Source of the DNA: Arachidicoccus sp. BS20
GTDB lineage: Bacteria; Bacteroidota; Bacteroidia; Chitinophagales; Chitinophagaceae
Assembly: GCF_001659705.1 (NCBI RefSeq)
Contig: NZ_CP015971.1
Location: forward strand, 1,550,001 to 1,614,000
Reading direction: 5' to 3'
Length of the DNA: 64,000 nt
Part shown: one piece after another, positions 45,501 through 53,384 of the stretch
Layout: each line of letters begins with the position of its first letter
Position numbering within the stretch: the stretch's first letter is position 1
Translations under genes and position numbers: made by a program
The notes under the pieces: model-generated
Seen by the model: only the letters and a program-made list of their open reading frames with translations
Told to the model about the DNA's origin: nothing
Database searches by the model: none

Positions 45501-45731
45501 GTTAGGCGGAGCCATTATTTTAAACGCACCCTTAGAATCGGTAATACCAATTACTTTACCTGTTTCCTTAAGCGCAATTGTTACTCCCGGCAGCGTAGAT
45601 GAGTCAGACCTCACAACGCCCGTAATTTCGATAGTTGTTGTTCGCTGCGAAAAAAGATTTACCGAGAACAGCAATGCGGCTACAAAAAGCAGTGCACATT
45701 TCTCATAATACAGAACGCTTTTTTTTATCAT
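42531..45731 (-). CDS. SusC/RagA TonB-dependent transporter (second pair, without STN)
   Basis: Outer-membrane importer of 1066 residues and first gene of the eight-gene glycan operon. It has a signal peptide (cleavage near LFSQ), a carboxypeptidase-regulatory-like domain (about 32-115), the plug with LNDVVLVGYGQQKKESIVGA and FFIRGLGSFGSGKVDPLIMIDG, and a barrel ending in RVFNIGFNFGL. No STN domain is present, so it does not signal through FecR. Its first ~115 residues are, by eye, about two thirds identical to those of the third SusC, and the upstream 95 bp are also conserved between both. Confidence 0.95.
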   Translation of the reverse strand: MIKKSVLYYEKCALLFVAALLFSVNLFSQRTTTIEITGVVRSDSSTLPGVTIALKETGKVIGITDSKGAFKIMAPPNGILIFSSVGYTKLEQPIAGNPVLNVILTSENNSLNDVVLVGYGQQKKESIVGAITSVNPKEIKGPTSNLTTMLAGRVAGMIAFQRSGEPGSDNASFFIRGLGSFGSGKVDPLIMIDGIESSTNDLARLQPDDIEGFSVLKDASSTAVYGARAANGVVLVTTKTGEAGKTKFNGRVENSISTNTENFKFADNITYMELANEAATTRDPLAQLPYSQVKIDHTKAGDNPLLYPSNNWIDQLISDYTMNQRYNMNVSGGADKAKYYLSGTYNIDNGILKQEKLNGFNNNIKLKNYNVRSKVNLKLTKTTNAQVMVYAQFDDYNGPVGARQSDGTIANGGTTIFNEAIWSNPVMFPAIYPSSYLPYIHHPLFGNAIIPGTTSSLYQNPFADMVKGHSEYHSSTVQAQIDLKQDLNWILPGLNFNAMSYVERYGYFDVTRQYNPFYYTPSTLDGKTIDQLLVLNGGGIGSVGTTGTEYLDYSEGNKIVNSTFYAQASVNYNHTFNNVHNVSGMVIGTMRNYNTGNAGTLEASLPQRNLGVSGRASYTYDRRYLLEFDFGYNGSEKFAAVNRFGFFPSIGFAWNISNEKFLKGNDIISNLKLRGTYGIVGNDQIGNTSTDRFFYMSNVNMDDGNYASTFGTDYGYTVNGISISRYANDQITWEKSKQADLGLDATLFKDLNITVDAYNYNRSNILMARSYIPSTMGLEAGVSANVGKANSKGIDASLQYNKTISNSWWIQSRANFTYATSKITVYDEPDYGSQNLAYLSHVGNSTSQTYGYIAERLFVDDNEVANSPKQTFGEYMGGDIKYRDIDGDGQITTNDIVPIGYPTTPEINYGFGFSLGYKNFDFSVFFEGVGRTSFWINPQNISPFVLNGSSQNELLKAVADSHWSEDNQNVYAFWPRLSSYFVDNNNQTSTWWMRNGAFLRLKTAEFGYTLPSKLLTKMGFNNGRIYVNGSNLFLLSKFKMWDPEMGGNGLGYPLQRVFNIGFNFGL

Positions 45732-46236
45732 ATCAATTATCTTAAATTTTATTTATTAATAATATATTTATAATTATCATAAATACTATTAAAAAACCAA
45801 AACTGCCATATTGCCTTTAATTAAGTTACTTCTATGGACAGCTGTGAATGAACCATTATACAGGTTTTCGCCGAAGCACAATTAATAAAAATTGTAAGCA
45901 ACAGCAATGCCATCAACTTACCAATATCTCTGCGCAGGGAAAAGGTGCTCAAGAGAAAAACTACAACATTTCTTTTTCCATATAGAAATTTTTAATTCTT
46001 TAAAAAACATCCGATTAATACTTGCTTTATATTTTGACTTGTGGTCGCCTTAACAAATACTCGCACAAAATAACAGGATGTGAAAGCCAATAATAGGGGT
46101 CAAATTCGTTTAGAAAGAGGGAGGTTTTGACATTTTTGAACAAATTAGTTAAGAAAATCATCAAACGTGGATATTGATTCACAAAGTCAAGATTTTTATC
46201 CGCTCCGAACGTTCATATATTAAACATTGCAGTTTT
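45732..46236 (-). promoter_or_regulatory. Long leader/promoter region of the second susC
   Basis: A 505-bp non-coding gap upstream of the glycan operon. The 95 bp next to the start codon are nearly the same as those upstream of the third susC, beginning with ATCAATTATCTTAAATTTT on the plus strand. At 46099-46104 and 46136-46141 an inverted pair GTCAAA...TTTGAC lies in a GGGG/GAGG-rich context about 370-410 bp upstream of the gene, a possible activator site. No open reading frame of note is present. No hybrid two-component or SusR-like regulator gene exists in the window. Confidence 0.45.
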
Positions 46237-47220
46237 TTATTTGTGCACAACATCAGTCATCTTAACCTGGACTACATAAGTTCCTTCCAAAAATAATTGA
46301 AAAGAAATAACCGGATTAGCCGAATATCCATTTGGAGATGGCATTGCATCCATTGATACATATTGACTTGGAATACGATAATATTGCAGATATCCCCAAC
46401 TGTAGCCCGTTTCATCAACATACGTAGCTAATGGAAAAGGTGCTAAAGCATAGTTGCAAACCATTGCGGTATCGTTATATATCACGGGATAAAATTTTGA
46501 ATACGTTGCAAAAGAGGGTCTATCTCCCCTTAAAATAATTTCTCCGTTTTTAGGATTAAAAGGGACACCGTTTTTATCGACAATTTTCAAATAAATAAGC
46601 GTACTGTCATTGCTTATCTTGGTACAAGTAATCTGAGGCGCTTTCACACCCGTAGCGGCACCTGTCGCATCGCTAAAGCCGCTGGCGGCAGAATAAACGA
46701 GACTAAATATATCATCATCAGCCGGGTCAGTCACATTTATGTAACCTGCTGAAGGATAAATTTTTGTTCCATGAACATTCGTTGCCTGAATATCGAATAC
46801 GTACATTCCAACAGGGAGATTTGCCGAGGCTCTATTGAAAACAAGCTGCCCGCTAACGCTGTCAAATGAATAAGGATACATTTGCTTAGTCGTTCTTTTG
46901 GCATTGAGTAATTCTATGGTAGAATCTGTGTCCGGGTTGAAAGATTCTCCCGGTTTAAATTGCGGCACATCATATAAAGTGGTAAACTCTGCCGGCGCAG
47001 GCTGCCCCGTCAGGCTGTCTCTCAAATTCAAAAGCCTAAAAGTCACAGGCGGTGTAGAGCCGTCAAAATTTATTGCTTCTGATGCCTGATAAGTTAATCC
47101 TCTCTTACAATCAATTTCTTTGCTGGTATAGCCGAGCGTAGGACTCAAAAAACCCGGAGTAATTTTGGAACATGATAATAATCCGCAAGCCAATAATATA
47201 TAAATTGATTTTTTACACAT
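46237..47220 (-). CDS. SusE/F-position lipoprotein, DUF5007-like
   Basis: A 327-residue lipoprotein (lipobox GLLSC, Cys17) beginning SKITPGFLSPTLGYTSKEIDCKRGLTYQASEAINFDGSTPPV, which resembles the DUF5007 family of Bacteroidota proteins. The middle has Ig-like segments (LPVGMYVFDIQATNVHGTKIYPSAGYINV) and the C-terminus ends with SFQLFLEGTYVVQVKMTDV. It is the last gene of the third susCD operon, 29 bp after the fasciclin gene. Its function is unknown; surface substrate binding is inferred from position and from the beta-rich sequence. Confidence 0.65.
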   Translation of the reverse strand: MCKKSIYILLACGLLSCSKITPGFLSPTLGYTSKEIDCKRGLTYQASEAINFDGSTPPVTFRLLNLRDSLTGQPAPAEFTTLYDVPQFKPGESFNPDTDSTIELLNAKRTTKQMYPYSFDSVSGQLVFNRASANLPVGMYVFDIQATNVHGTKIYPSAGYINVTDPADDDIFSLVYSAASGFSDATGAATGVKAPQITCTKISNDSTLIYLKIVDKNGVPFNPKNGEIILRGDRPSFATYSKFYPVIYNDTAMVCNYALAPFPLATYVDETGYSWGYLQYYRIPSQYVSMDAMPSPNGYSANPVISFQLFLEGTYVVQVKMTDVVHK

Positions 47221-47249
47221 TGTATTAAGTTTTAATTAAACACAAAAAT

Positions 47250-47945
47250 TTAGTTATCTGCCAAAGGTTCGGTATTGAAGAAAAGCCGATGGCTGCTGCT
47301 CAGTACATGAATAACGCCATTTGTAGTGATAATTCCCGATGTCTGAACATCTACGGACATATCTGTCGAATCTTCCGGAATTGTGGACTGGTCCGCAATT
47401 TCGTCGTCCCTAGATCCCCTTACTTTGATAAAAGTTACATAATCCACATAATCCAAATAACCGGAATAAGTTGAATAGTCCCGACGCAATTTCATTTCAA
47501 ATGACACATTAGGTATAGTGCCTAAAAGACTGGTGTACAATTTGCCCGTTGTATTCATACTGTCTCGTGTAATTTTTCCTTTGAACAGATACATTAACAA
47601 AGAATCTTTGTATTGGCTAACAGGAACGCTATCAATTGTATATGTGATATTTTCATCATTCAGTTCAACAACTTTCTTTTCTTTTTTAGCCGAAACCCAA
47701 TCATCAACACCATAATTATTGACGGCAAACAATGTAACATTTCCATTATAGACATCCTTAAGACCTGCTTTATCAATCAGTTTTACCAATTCACTGAATT
47801 GTGGGTTTGATTTGAGATAATCATAAGTTGTCATATTCACTTCGGCTTTTGAAACACCGCCATCGTTTTTATAATCATCTTTTGTACAACTGCTGTACAC
47901 AGCCAAAAGACAGATTACCAAACTTCTCAGAACATATTTCTTCAT
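47250..47945 (-). CDS. Fasciclin-domain lipoprotein
   Basis: A 231-residue lipoprotein (lipobox YSSC, Cys20) with an acidic stretch just after the lipidated cysteine (TKDDYKND), like the surface-export signal of Bacteroidota lipoproteins. The rest is one fasciclin-like domain: TTYDYLKSNPQFSELVKLIDKAGLKDVYNGNVTLFAVNN, the middle YLFKGKITRDSM, and the end TSGIITTNGVIHVLSS, which match the FAS1 H1 and H2 regions in form. FAS1 domains serve in adhesion or binding. It is 38 bp after susD and 29 bp before the DUF5007-like gene, a common arrangement in Chitinophagaceae loci. Confidence 0.78.
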   Translation of the reverse strand: MKKYVLRSLVICLLAVYSSCTKDDYKNDGGVSKAEVNMTTYDYLKSNPQFSELVKLIDKAGLKDVYNGNVTLFAVNNYGVDDWVSAKKEKKVVELNDENITYTIDSVPVSQYKDSLLMYLFKGKITRDSMNTTGKLYTSLLGTIPNVSFEMKLRRDYSTYSGYLDYVDYVTFIKVRGSRDDEIADQSTIPEDSTDMSVDVQTSGIITTNGVIHVLSSSHRLFFNTEPLADN

Positions 47946-47983
47946 TTTTCAATAATTTATTTTTATGAAAAAAACATTAAGAT

Positions 47984-49561
47984 TTATAATTTTCCTCTCC
48001 AGTAAGATGTTTGTGTAAGGTTAATATTATCGTTAAACAATGTCGGGTCAATGGGCCAGTAGAACCCTTCTTTTTTGAAACGGGTTTCACCCAACCACGA
48101 TGCAAAATTGTTGTACTCTCTTGTACGCAATAAGTCCCAAAAAATTTGACCTTCCAGATACAATTCCTTTCCTCTTTCAAGAATGTACTGATACATTACA
48201 TCGTCTTTTGACGTACCGGCATCTATCAAAGTACCGGGATTAGCGCCCCTTCTTGTCCGCATGTCGTTAATGACATTAATTGCAGTTGTAAGGTCATTTT
48301 TATAAATCGAAGTTTCCGCTTTCAATAATTGAATATCGCTCAACCGAAACAAAATCATGCTATTGCTTAAATACGGTTCTGTATTGTTTGGTCCGCGATA
48401 CACAACATTGCTGTATTTAAGGCATACCGGATGGTCTTGTGTAACATTTGCAAAATTATCACGGAAACGCACATCGGCAGTGTCATAATCCGCAACCCAA
48501 TCCCATTGCCAGGCGGCTTCGTCCCAAACCCAGTTGCCGCCATATCCAAAGTGATCCGACAAGTAGCTTTTAACCACATAAAAGCGCGGATTGGAACCGG
48601 CTGTGGCAAGATATTGCGTAGGTAGAAAATCCAATCCGAATCCGGAATAAGACCCTTCCTGATTGTCTTCACTCATGCCAATTTCAAAAATTGATTCGCT
48701 TGACTGTCCTATAAACATTTTGGCATAAGATGCAGTATCGGCAAAAGTGTACTGCCCGCTTTTCAGTATAGCGTCAATGGTGGTATCGGCATTCTGTACA
48801 TCACTCGCTATCGGTACATCTGTGCTCACGTCGGACATAGTTGCACGCCACAAATACAAGTGTGCCAGTAGTGCATAAGCCGAACCTTTGTTCGCCGTTA
48901 CGGCTTTATCGGTAATATTATCATATCCCCATTTCAGCAAAGCCATTGCCTCGTGGCAATCATCTTCAACCTGTTTCATCACATCTGTTTTCGGCGAACG
49001 TGGCAATTCAGGTGCATCGATAGGATTTGAATAATAATTATTTTCTATCGGCACATCGCCCCAAACTCTTGTGAGCATAAAATAAGTATATGCACGGATA
49101 AAATAAGCCTGCCCTATAATATTGTTCTTAAATTCTTCCGGGTCATCTTCATCTGTCAATAAGCTGTCGCTTACCAGCGGCACTTTGTAAAGAATAGTAT
49201 TACACATAGCAATCGTTTGATAAAAGCGGCTCCAGTTTCCCAAGCTTGTTACATTATAGTTGCCGGTAAAATCGCCTGTTTGAATAGCTTCCAGACCATC
49301 GCCGTTATACTGGATTGTAAAATATGCCTGTGCAACGCCATCGCCGTACATGTAATAGCTGTTTGTCTTATAGGTCAAAGACGCCCTTAACAAACTGTAA
49401 GCTCCGGCTAATCCGGATTCGCAGTCTTTTGCACTCTTCCAATAGACATTGTCATAAGTTGAATCGATAGGTTCCTGGTCTAATATTTTATGACATGAGC
49501 CCAGGCACAACAACCCAATTGAATAAAGAAAGTATTTTATATATGTTCTTTTAGCCATCAT
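47984..49561 (-). CDS. SusD/RagB-family nutrient-binding lipoprotein (third pair)
   Basis: A 525-residue SusD-like lipoprotein with lipobox CLGSC (Cys23), N-terminal CHKILDQEPIDSTYDNVYWKSAKDCESGLAGAYSLLR, helical IIGQAYFIRAYTYFMLTRVWGDVPI, and C-terminal LFRLSDIQLLKAETSIYKND, AINVINDMRTRRGANPG, LERGKELYLEGQIFWDLLRTREY and the final NINLTQTSYWRGKL. The last stretch replaces the more usual LxQNPGW end. It is 18 bp after its susC. ATG codons at 49561 and 49558 are both possible starts. Confidence 0.95.
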   Translation of the reverse strand: MMAKRTYIKYFLYSIGLLCLGSCHKILDQEPIDSTYDNVYWKSAKDCESGLAGAYSLLRASLTYKTNSYYMYGDGVAQAYFTIQYNGDGLEAIQTGDFTGNYNVTSLGNWSRFYQTIAMCNTILYKVPLVSDSLLTDEDDPEEFKNNIIGQAYFIRAYTYFMLTRVWGDVPIENNYYSNPIDAPELPRSPKTDVMKQVEDDCHEAMALLKWGYDNITDKAVTANKGSAYALLAHLYLWRATMSDVSTDVPIASDVQNADTTIDAILKSGQYTFADTASYAKMFIGQSSESIFEIGMSEDNQEGSYSGFGLDFLPTQYLATAGSNPRFYVVKSYLSDHFGYGGNWVWDEAAWQWDWVADYDTADVRFRDNFANVTQDHPVCLKYSNVVYRGPNNTEPYLSNSMILFRLSDIQLLKAETSIYKNDLTTAINVINDMRTRRGANPGTLIDAGTSKDDVMYQYILERGKELYLEGQIFWDLLRTREYNNFASWLGETRFKKEGFYWPIDPTLFNDNINLTQTSYWRGKL

Positions 49562-49579
49562 AACTAAATGTTTAGTAAA

Positions 49580-52500
49580 TTAAAAATTTATTTCCAAGCC
49601 AATAGTTAACTTCTTGGGTATCGGATAACCGTTTCCATCATATTCGCCATAAGCATTTACAGCTTCCGCATCCGGCAAGTCTTTTGATTTCTGCCAACGA
49701 AGCAGATTGTCTATAACGCCAAACACTCTGAAACGCTGAATGCCTATTTTTTTCAATTTGGCTGAAGGAAAGTTATAAGTTAGGCTTAAACTTTTTAATC
49801 GTACATAATCGCCGCTTGTGAGAAAGAATGTCTGGTCTGCACGATAATAGTAACGATAAGTTCCTAAGTCAAGCTTCGCGTAAGTGGCTTCATCGCCCTG
49901 CTGTGTCCATATATTGTAATCGGAAAGTTTTGGAAGCGCATACTGTGCAAGTCCGGAGATAGCATTACTGCCCCAACCGGAAAATGTATTGAATAAATTT
50001 GCTTTGTATAAGTCAAGCACATCTCTGCCAAAGGTGTATGTAAAGAACAAACCCAATGTCCAGTTTTTGTAGCTGATATTATTTGTCCATCCGCCGGTAA
50101 ACTTAGGGTTAGGGTCGCCTATCGGCATTTTATCCGGATTGATTCCATCTGTAAACGGGTCAATTTCATAGTCTCCATTGAGGTCGGCAAGCCAAAATTC
50201 GCCGCCCAAAAACGGACTTGTACCTACTGAAAGTTTCGCTCCGTTCAACGGATTTACAGGAACAGACGCATCCGTTGAAAATACACCCAATGTTTTGTAC
50301 AGATAAAAAGCATTTAGCGGAGCACCTACTGAAAGAATGTGCGTTTTATACCATTCAGTATAAGCAGCGCTTACCAAAATGTCTCTGCCGCCATTCGGCA
50401 AATACATGATTTTATTTTTACTGAAAGAAATGTTTAGTCTGGAAAACCACTTAACAGCACTCGATGCCGACAAAGGATTTGCAGCCAGTGTAAAATCTAT
50501 ACCTGTATTCCTTACTCCGATAGCATTTGAAAGCGCTGTTGTATAACCTGTTGTTACCGGAAGATTAATACTGAACATTTGGTCTTTATTGTCCTTATTC
50601 CACAAGTCAATGGACATAGAATATTTTCCGCTAAATGCTTCTACATCCAACCCTAAGTTTGACTGCGTAGAACGTTCCCAGCTTAAATCGGGCTGTGCTA
50701 CCCCACTGGTAAAATTAGGCGTTATAGCCGTTACGCCGTTATACGATGTCGCGGACGAATTTCCTTCGTATCCACCGGCGTTTACGGAATACAAATTGTA
50801 TTGCTGATAGTTTCCAATATTTGCCAGGCTTCCTGTATTACCGACGCTCGCTCTTAATTTCAACAGCGTGATGGTATTTGCCCACCTCTTAAAGAAATTT
50901 TCATCGGAAATAATCCAGCCCAAAGAGGCAGACGGGAATGTCCCCCATTTGTTATTCGAACCAAAACGGGATGAACCGTCGCTGCGGAAGCTTGCAGACA
51001 TTAAATATCTTCCCTTGAAATCATAGGCTAAGCGGGAATAGTAAGACAAAATTCCATAAGCCTGATAATCTGAAAAATTAAGACCACCGTTGGACGAAGA
51101 ATATATTTTACTTTGATTGTATCCCGTAACGGTTTGAATAGCATCGGAAACACCGCCATAACCATAAACAGAAGTATATTGGTAAACATCATATACCACA
51201 TCCTGTCCGGCGATAAGATTAATGTTATGCTCTCCAAACTTTTTCGTAAAAGTGAAATAGTTGGATGTAGATGTATTTGATTCATTGTCAGCAAACGAAC
51301 TGGACGAGCTTCCGGTACCACTGTTCAACATGTCCGTTCTGCTCCAATCCCTTCTGGATGTATTGTACAGATAACCTGTTTGTGAAGTAAATTTGAGGAA
51401 TGGAAACAAATCCACGAGAATGTTCAAATTGAAAGAAAATTGGTCATTCGTATTTTTGTCAAGACTTTCGCTATATGTTCCCAGATAATATTCTTTCTTA
51501 TCCTCACTTAAATTGAATAGAGATGACGGCATACTTCCTGCCGCAATGCTAATAGGATTCGTAGAACTTCCGGTACCCCTGTCGCGGTCCATACGTGTAA
51601 ATGAAATTAAAGGATTAAACGTTATTTTCCCTTTCAGCGCTTTGGACGTTAAGTTCAATCGCATATTGTATCTTTTAAACCCGGTTGCTTTTATCACGCC
51701 CTGCTCATCATAATAATTGGCATTAAAACGATAAGTAGTATTATTAGAACCCCCGGACATGCCCAAATCCGTATTCGTAATAATGCCTTTTCTGTAAAAC
51801 ATAGACTGATAATCCGTATTACCGTTAAATGCCGGATTCAAACTATCCGTCAACATAAGCGGCAAAGCCGTTCTTAATTGCGTATAAGTTAAGGTTGAAT
51901 CTAAAAGCGCCATTTTTTCTCTGCGCTCTGCCGTGCCTAAATCAATGTCTCTAAGCTCGGGACGCTGCGTGATGCCTACATAGCCATCTATTGTAATTCT
52001 CGGTTCGCCCGAAACACCTTTCTTTGTCTTAATCAGTATCACGCCATTAGCTCCGCGCGAACCATAAATAGCGGCAGCCGCAGCATCTTTCAACACATCA
52101 ATACTTTCAATATCATTCGGATTAATTCCGGCTAAGTAATTCGTTCCTGTGCCTACATCATTCGACACATAAGATTCCGTAGGCTGCGGCACACCATCAA
52201 CCACATACAACGGTGAGCTTACTGCATTAAACTGGTCATAAGTCGTGCTTACCTGAGAGTTGCCGCGAACGGCAACAGTCGGGCTGCCTCCCGGTTCGCC
52301 CGAATAATTTTGCACATTAACGCCGGACAAACGTCCCTGCATCAACTGGTCGAAACTGGCAGCCGGCAAGTCTTGAATTTCCTTTCCGGACAATGTTGCA
52401 ACTGCTGCTGTATTTTCTCTCCGCGTAACAGTCTGGTAACCGATAACAACCACTTCATTCAAAGAATTGTTACTTGAAGTGAGTGTTACATTCAGAATGC

Positions 52501-52792
52501 TTTTACCTGCAATCGGTTGCTCCAGCTTATTATAACCTATGTGTGAAAAGATGAGTGTTCCGGTAGCCGGAGCCATTACTTTATACGCACCTGCCGCATC
52601 TGTAATGCCAAGCACTTTACCGGTTTCTTTAAGTGAAACGGAAGCACCGGACAATACAGATGAATCCGACTTGACGATGCCTTTCACTTCGATAGTTGGC
52701 TCGCCTTGTGAGAAAAGCTTTACCGAAAACATAAATGTGACTGCCAAAAGCACCACATATTTCCCATAATGATAAGAGGTTCTTTTTACCAT
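49580..52792 (-). CDS. SusC/RagA TonB-dependent transporter (third pair, without STN)
   Basis: Outer-membrane importer of 1070 residues with signal peptide (cleavage near LFSQ), carboxypeptidase-regulatory-like domain (about 30-113), plug with LNEVVVIGYQTVTRRENTAAVATLSG, VRGNSQVSTTYDQFNAVSSPLYVVDGVPQ and DPND-type ESIDVLKDAAAAAIYGSRGANGVILIKTKKG, and a barrel ending in KKLTIGLEINF. Its N-terminal region is close to that of the second SusC, while the plug and barrel have diverged, as expected when substrate specificity changes after duplication. It heads the susC-susD-fasciclin-DUF5007 operon. Confidence 0.95.
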   Translation of the reverse strand: MVKRTSYHYGKYVVLLAVTFMFSVKLFSQGEPTIEVKGIVKSDSSVLSGASVSLKETGKVLGITDAAGAYKVMAPATGTLIFSHIGYNKLEQPIAGKSILNVTLTSSNNSLNEVVVIGYQTVTRRENTAAVATLSGKEIQDLPAASFDQLMQGRLSGVNVQNYSGEPGGSPTVAVRGNSQVSTTYDQFNAVSSPLYVVDGVPQPTESYVSNDVGTGTNYLAGINPNDIESIDVLKDAAAAAIYGSRGANGVILIKTKKGVSGEPRITIDGYVGITQRPELRDIDLGTAERREKMALLDSTLTYTQLRTALPLMLTDSLNPAFNGNTDYQSMFYRKGIITNTDLGMSGGSNNTTYRFNANYYDEQGVIKATGFKRYNMRLNLTSKALKGKITFNPLISFTRMDRDRGTGSSTNPISIAAGSMPSSLFNLSEDKKEYYLGTYSESLDKNTNDQFSFNLNILVDLFPFLKFTSQTGYLYNTSRRDWSRTDMLNSGTGSSSSSFADNESNTSTSNYFTFTKKFGEHNINLIAGQDVVYDVYQYTSVYGYGGVSDAIQTVTGYNQSKIYSSSNGGLNFSDYQAYGILSYYSRLAYDFKGRYLMSASFRSDGSSRFGSNNKWGTFPSASLGWIISDENFFKRWANTITLLKLRASVGNTGSLANIGNYQQYNLYSVNAGGYEGNSSATSYNGVTAITPNFTSGVAQPDLSWERSTQSNLGLDVEAFSGKYSMSIDLWNKDNKDQMFSINLPVTTGYTTALSNAIGVRNTGIDFTLAANPLSASSAVKWFSRLNISFSKNKIMYLPNGGRDILVSAAYTEWYKTHILSVGAPLNAFYLYKTLGVFSTDASVPVNPLNGAKLSVGTSPFLGGEFWLADLNGDYEIDPFTDGINPDKMPIGDPNPKFTGGWTNNISYKNWTLGLFFTYTFGRDVLDLYKANLFNTFSGWGSNAISGLAQYALPKLSDYNIWTQQGDEATYAKLDLGTYRYYYRADQTFFLTSGDYVRLKSLSLTYNFPSAKLKKIGIQRFRVFGVIDNLLRWQKSKDLPDAEAVNAYGEYDGNGYPIPKKLTIGLEINF

Positions 52793-53384
52793 ATCAATTA
52801 TCTTAAATTTTATTTGTTAATAACATATTTATTATTATAATATATATAATTAAAAAATCAAAACTCCATATTACTTTAAAATTAATTAAGCTGTTTCCAT
52901 CAATCGAAATGTTTTAAAATGAATAAATAGGTATGTATTTCTCCCGCATTGTTTCTTTTTCAAAGGTTTTACTTTTCGCTTGATAAGGCACCCAATTTCT
53001 TAACACATAATGCGCATATTTTAACAAAAACATAAAACAACTAATGGAAGTTTTTATTTACATTCCCTCGTTTACATTCATCATCTCAAAAAAAATGTAA
53101 AGACCGCTGTAGAAACAAGCAATCATTTCTTGGAAATACTAAAATCTAAAGTATAAATAGGATTTCTTGCCTTCAAGTGCGTATTAAATCCGTATTACAT
53201 CCGTATTATTTCTGTAGATAGTGGCAGCATAAGTACGGCATGCTTTGGAAATAGTTCATAGATGCTTGTATAATAAGAGATAAAATGTTCCTGTTTCTCA
53301 ACAATAAGCTATTAACAATATACAATTTACCGAATGTATTTTACCGTATAATCAGAACATTTAAGCAGATAGGTATTTTTATAG
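52793..53384 (-). promoter_or_regulatory. Long leader/promoter region of the third susC
   Basis: A 592-bp non-coding gap between the DUF5695-type gene and the third susC. The first 95 bp repeat the leader seen upstream of the second susC. At 53180-53212 there are three head-to-tail copies of an 11-bp unit (separate entry), about 390-420 bp upstream of the start codon. The rest is AT-rich with no convincing small gene, and no clear terminator for the minus-strand DUF5695 gene was found. Confidence 0.45.
53180..53212. repeat. Triple 11-bp tandem repeat upstream of the third susC
   Basis: CGTATTAAATC (53180-53190), CGTATTACATC (53191-53201) and CGTATTATTTC (53202-53212) follow each other with no spacer. 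The period of 11 bp puts each copy on the same helix face, as in operator arrays. It lies in a non-coding stretch. Function as a regulator site is inferred. Confidence 0.55.

Noticed and set aside
45732-52893. The two similar susC leaders as ends of a transposon
   Set aside because: They are in direct orientation, each joined to a susC start, without terminal inverted repeats, target duplications or a transposase gene.
53180-53212. CRISPR-like repeat array
   Set aside because: The units are 11 bp, directly joined and without spacers; no cas genes are present.
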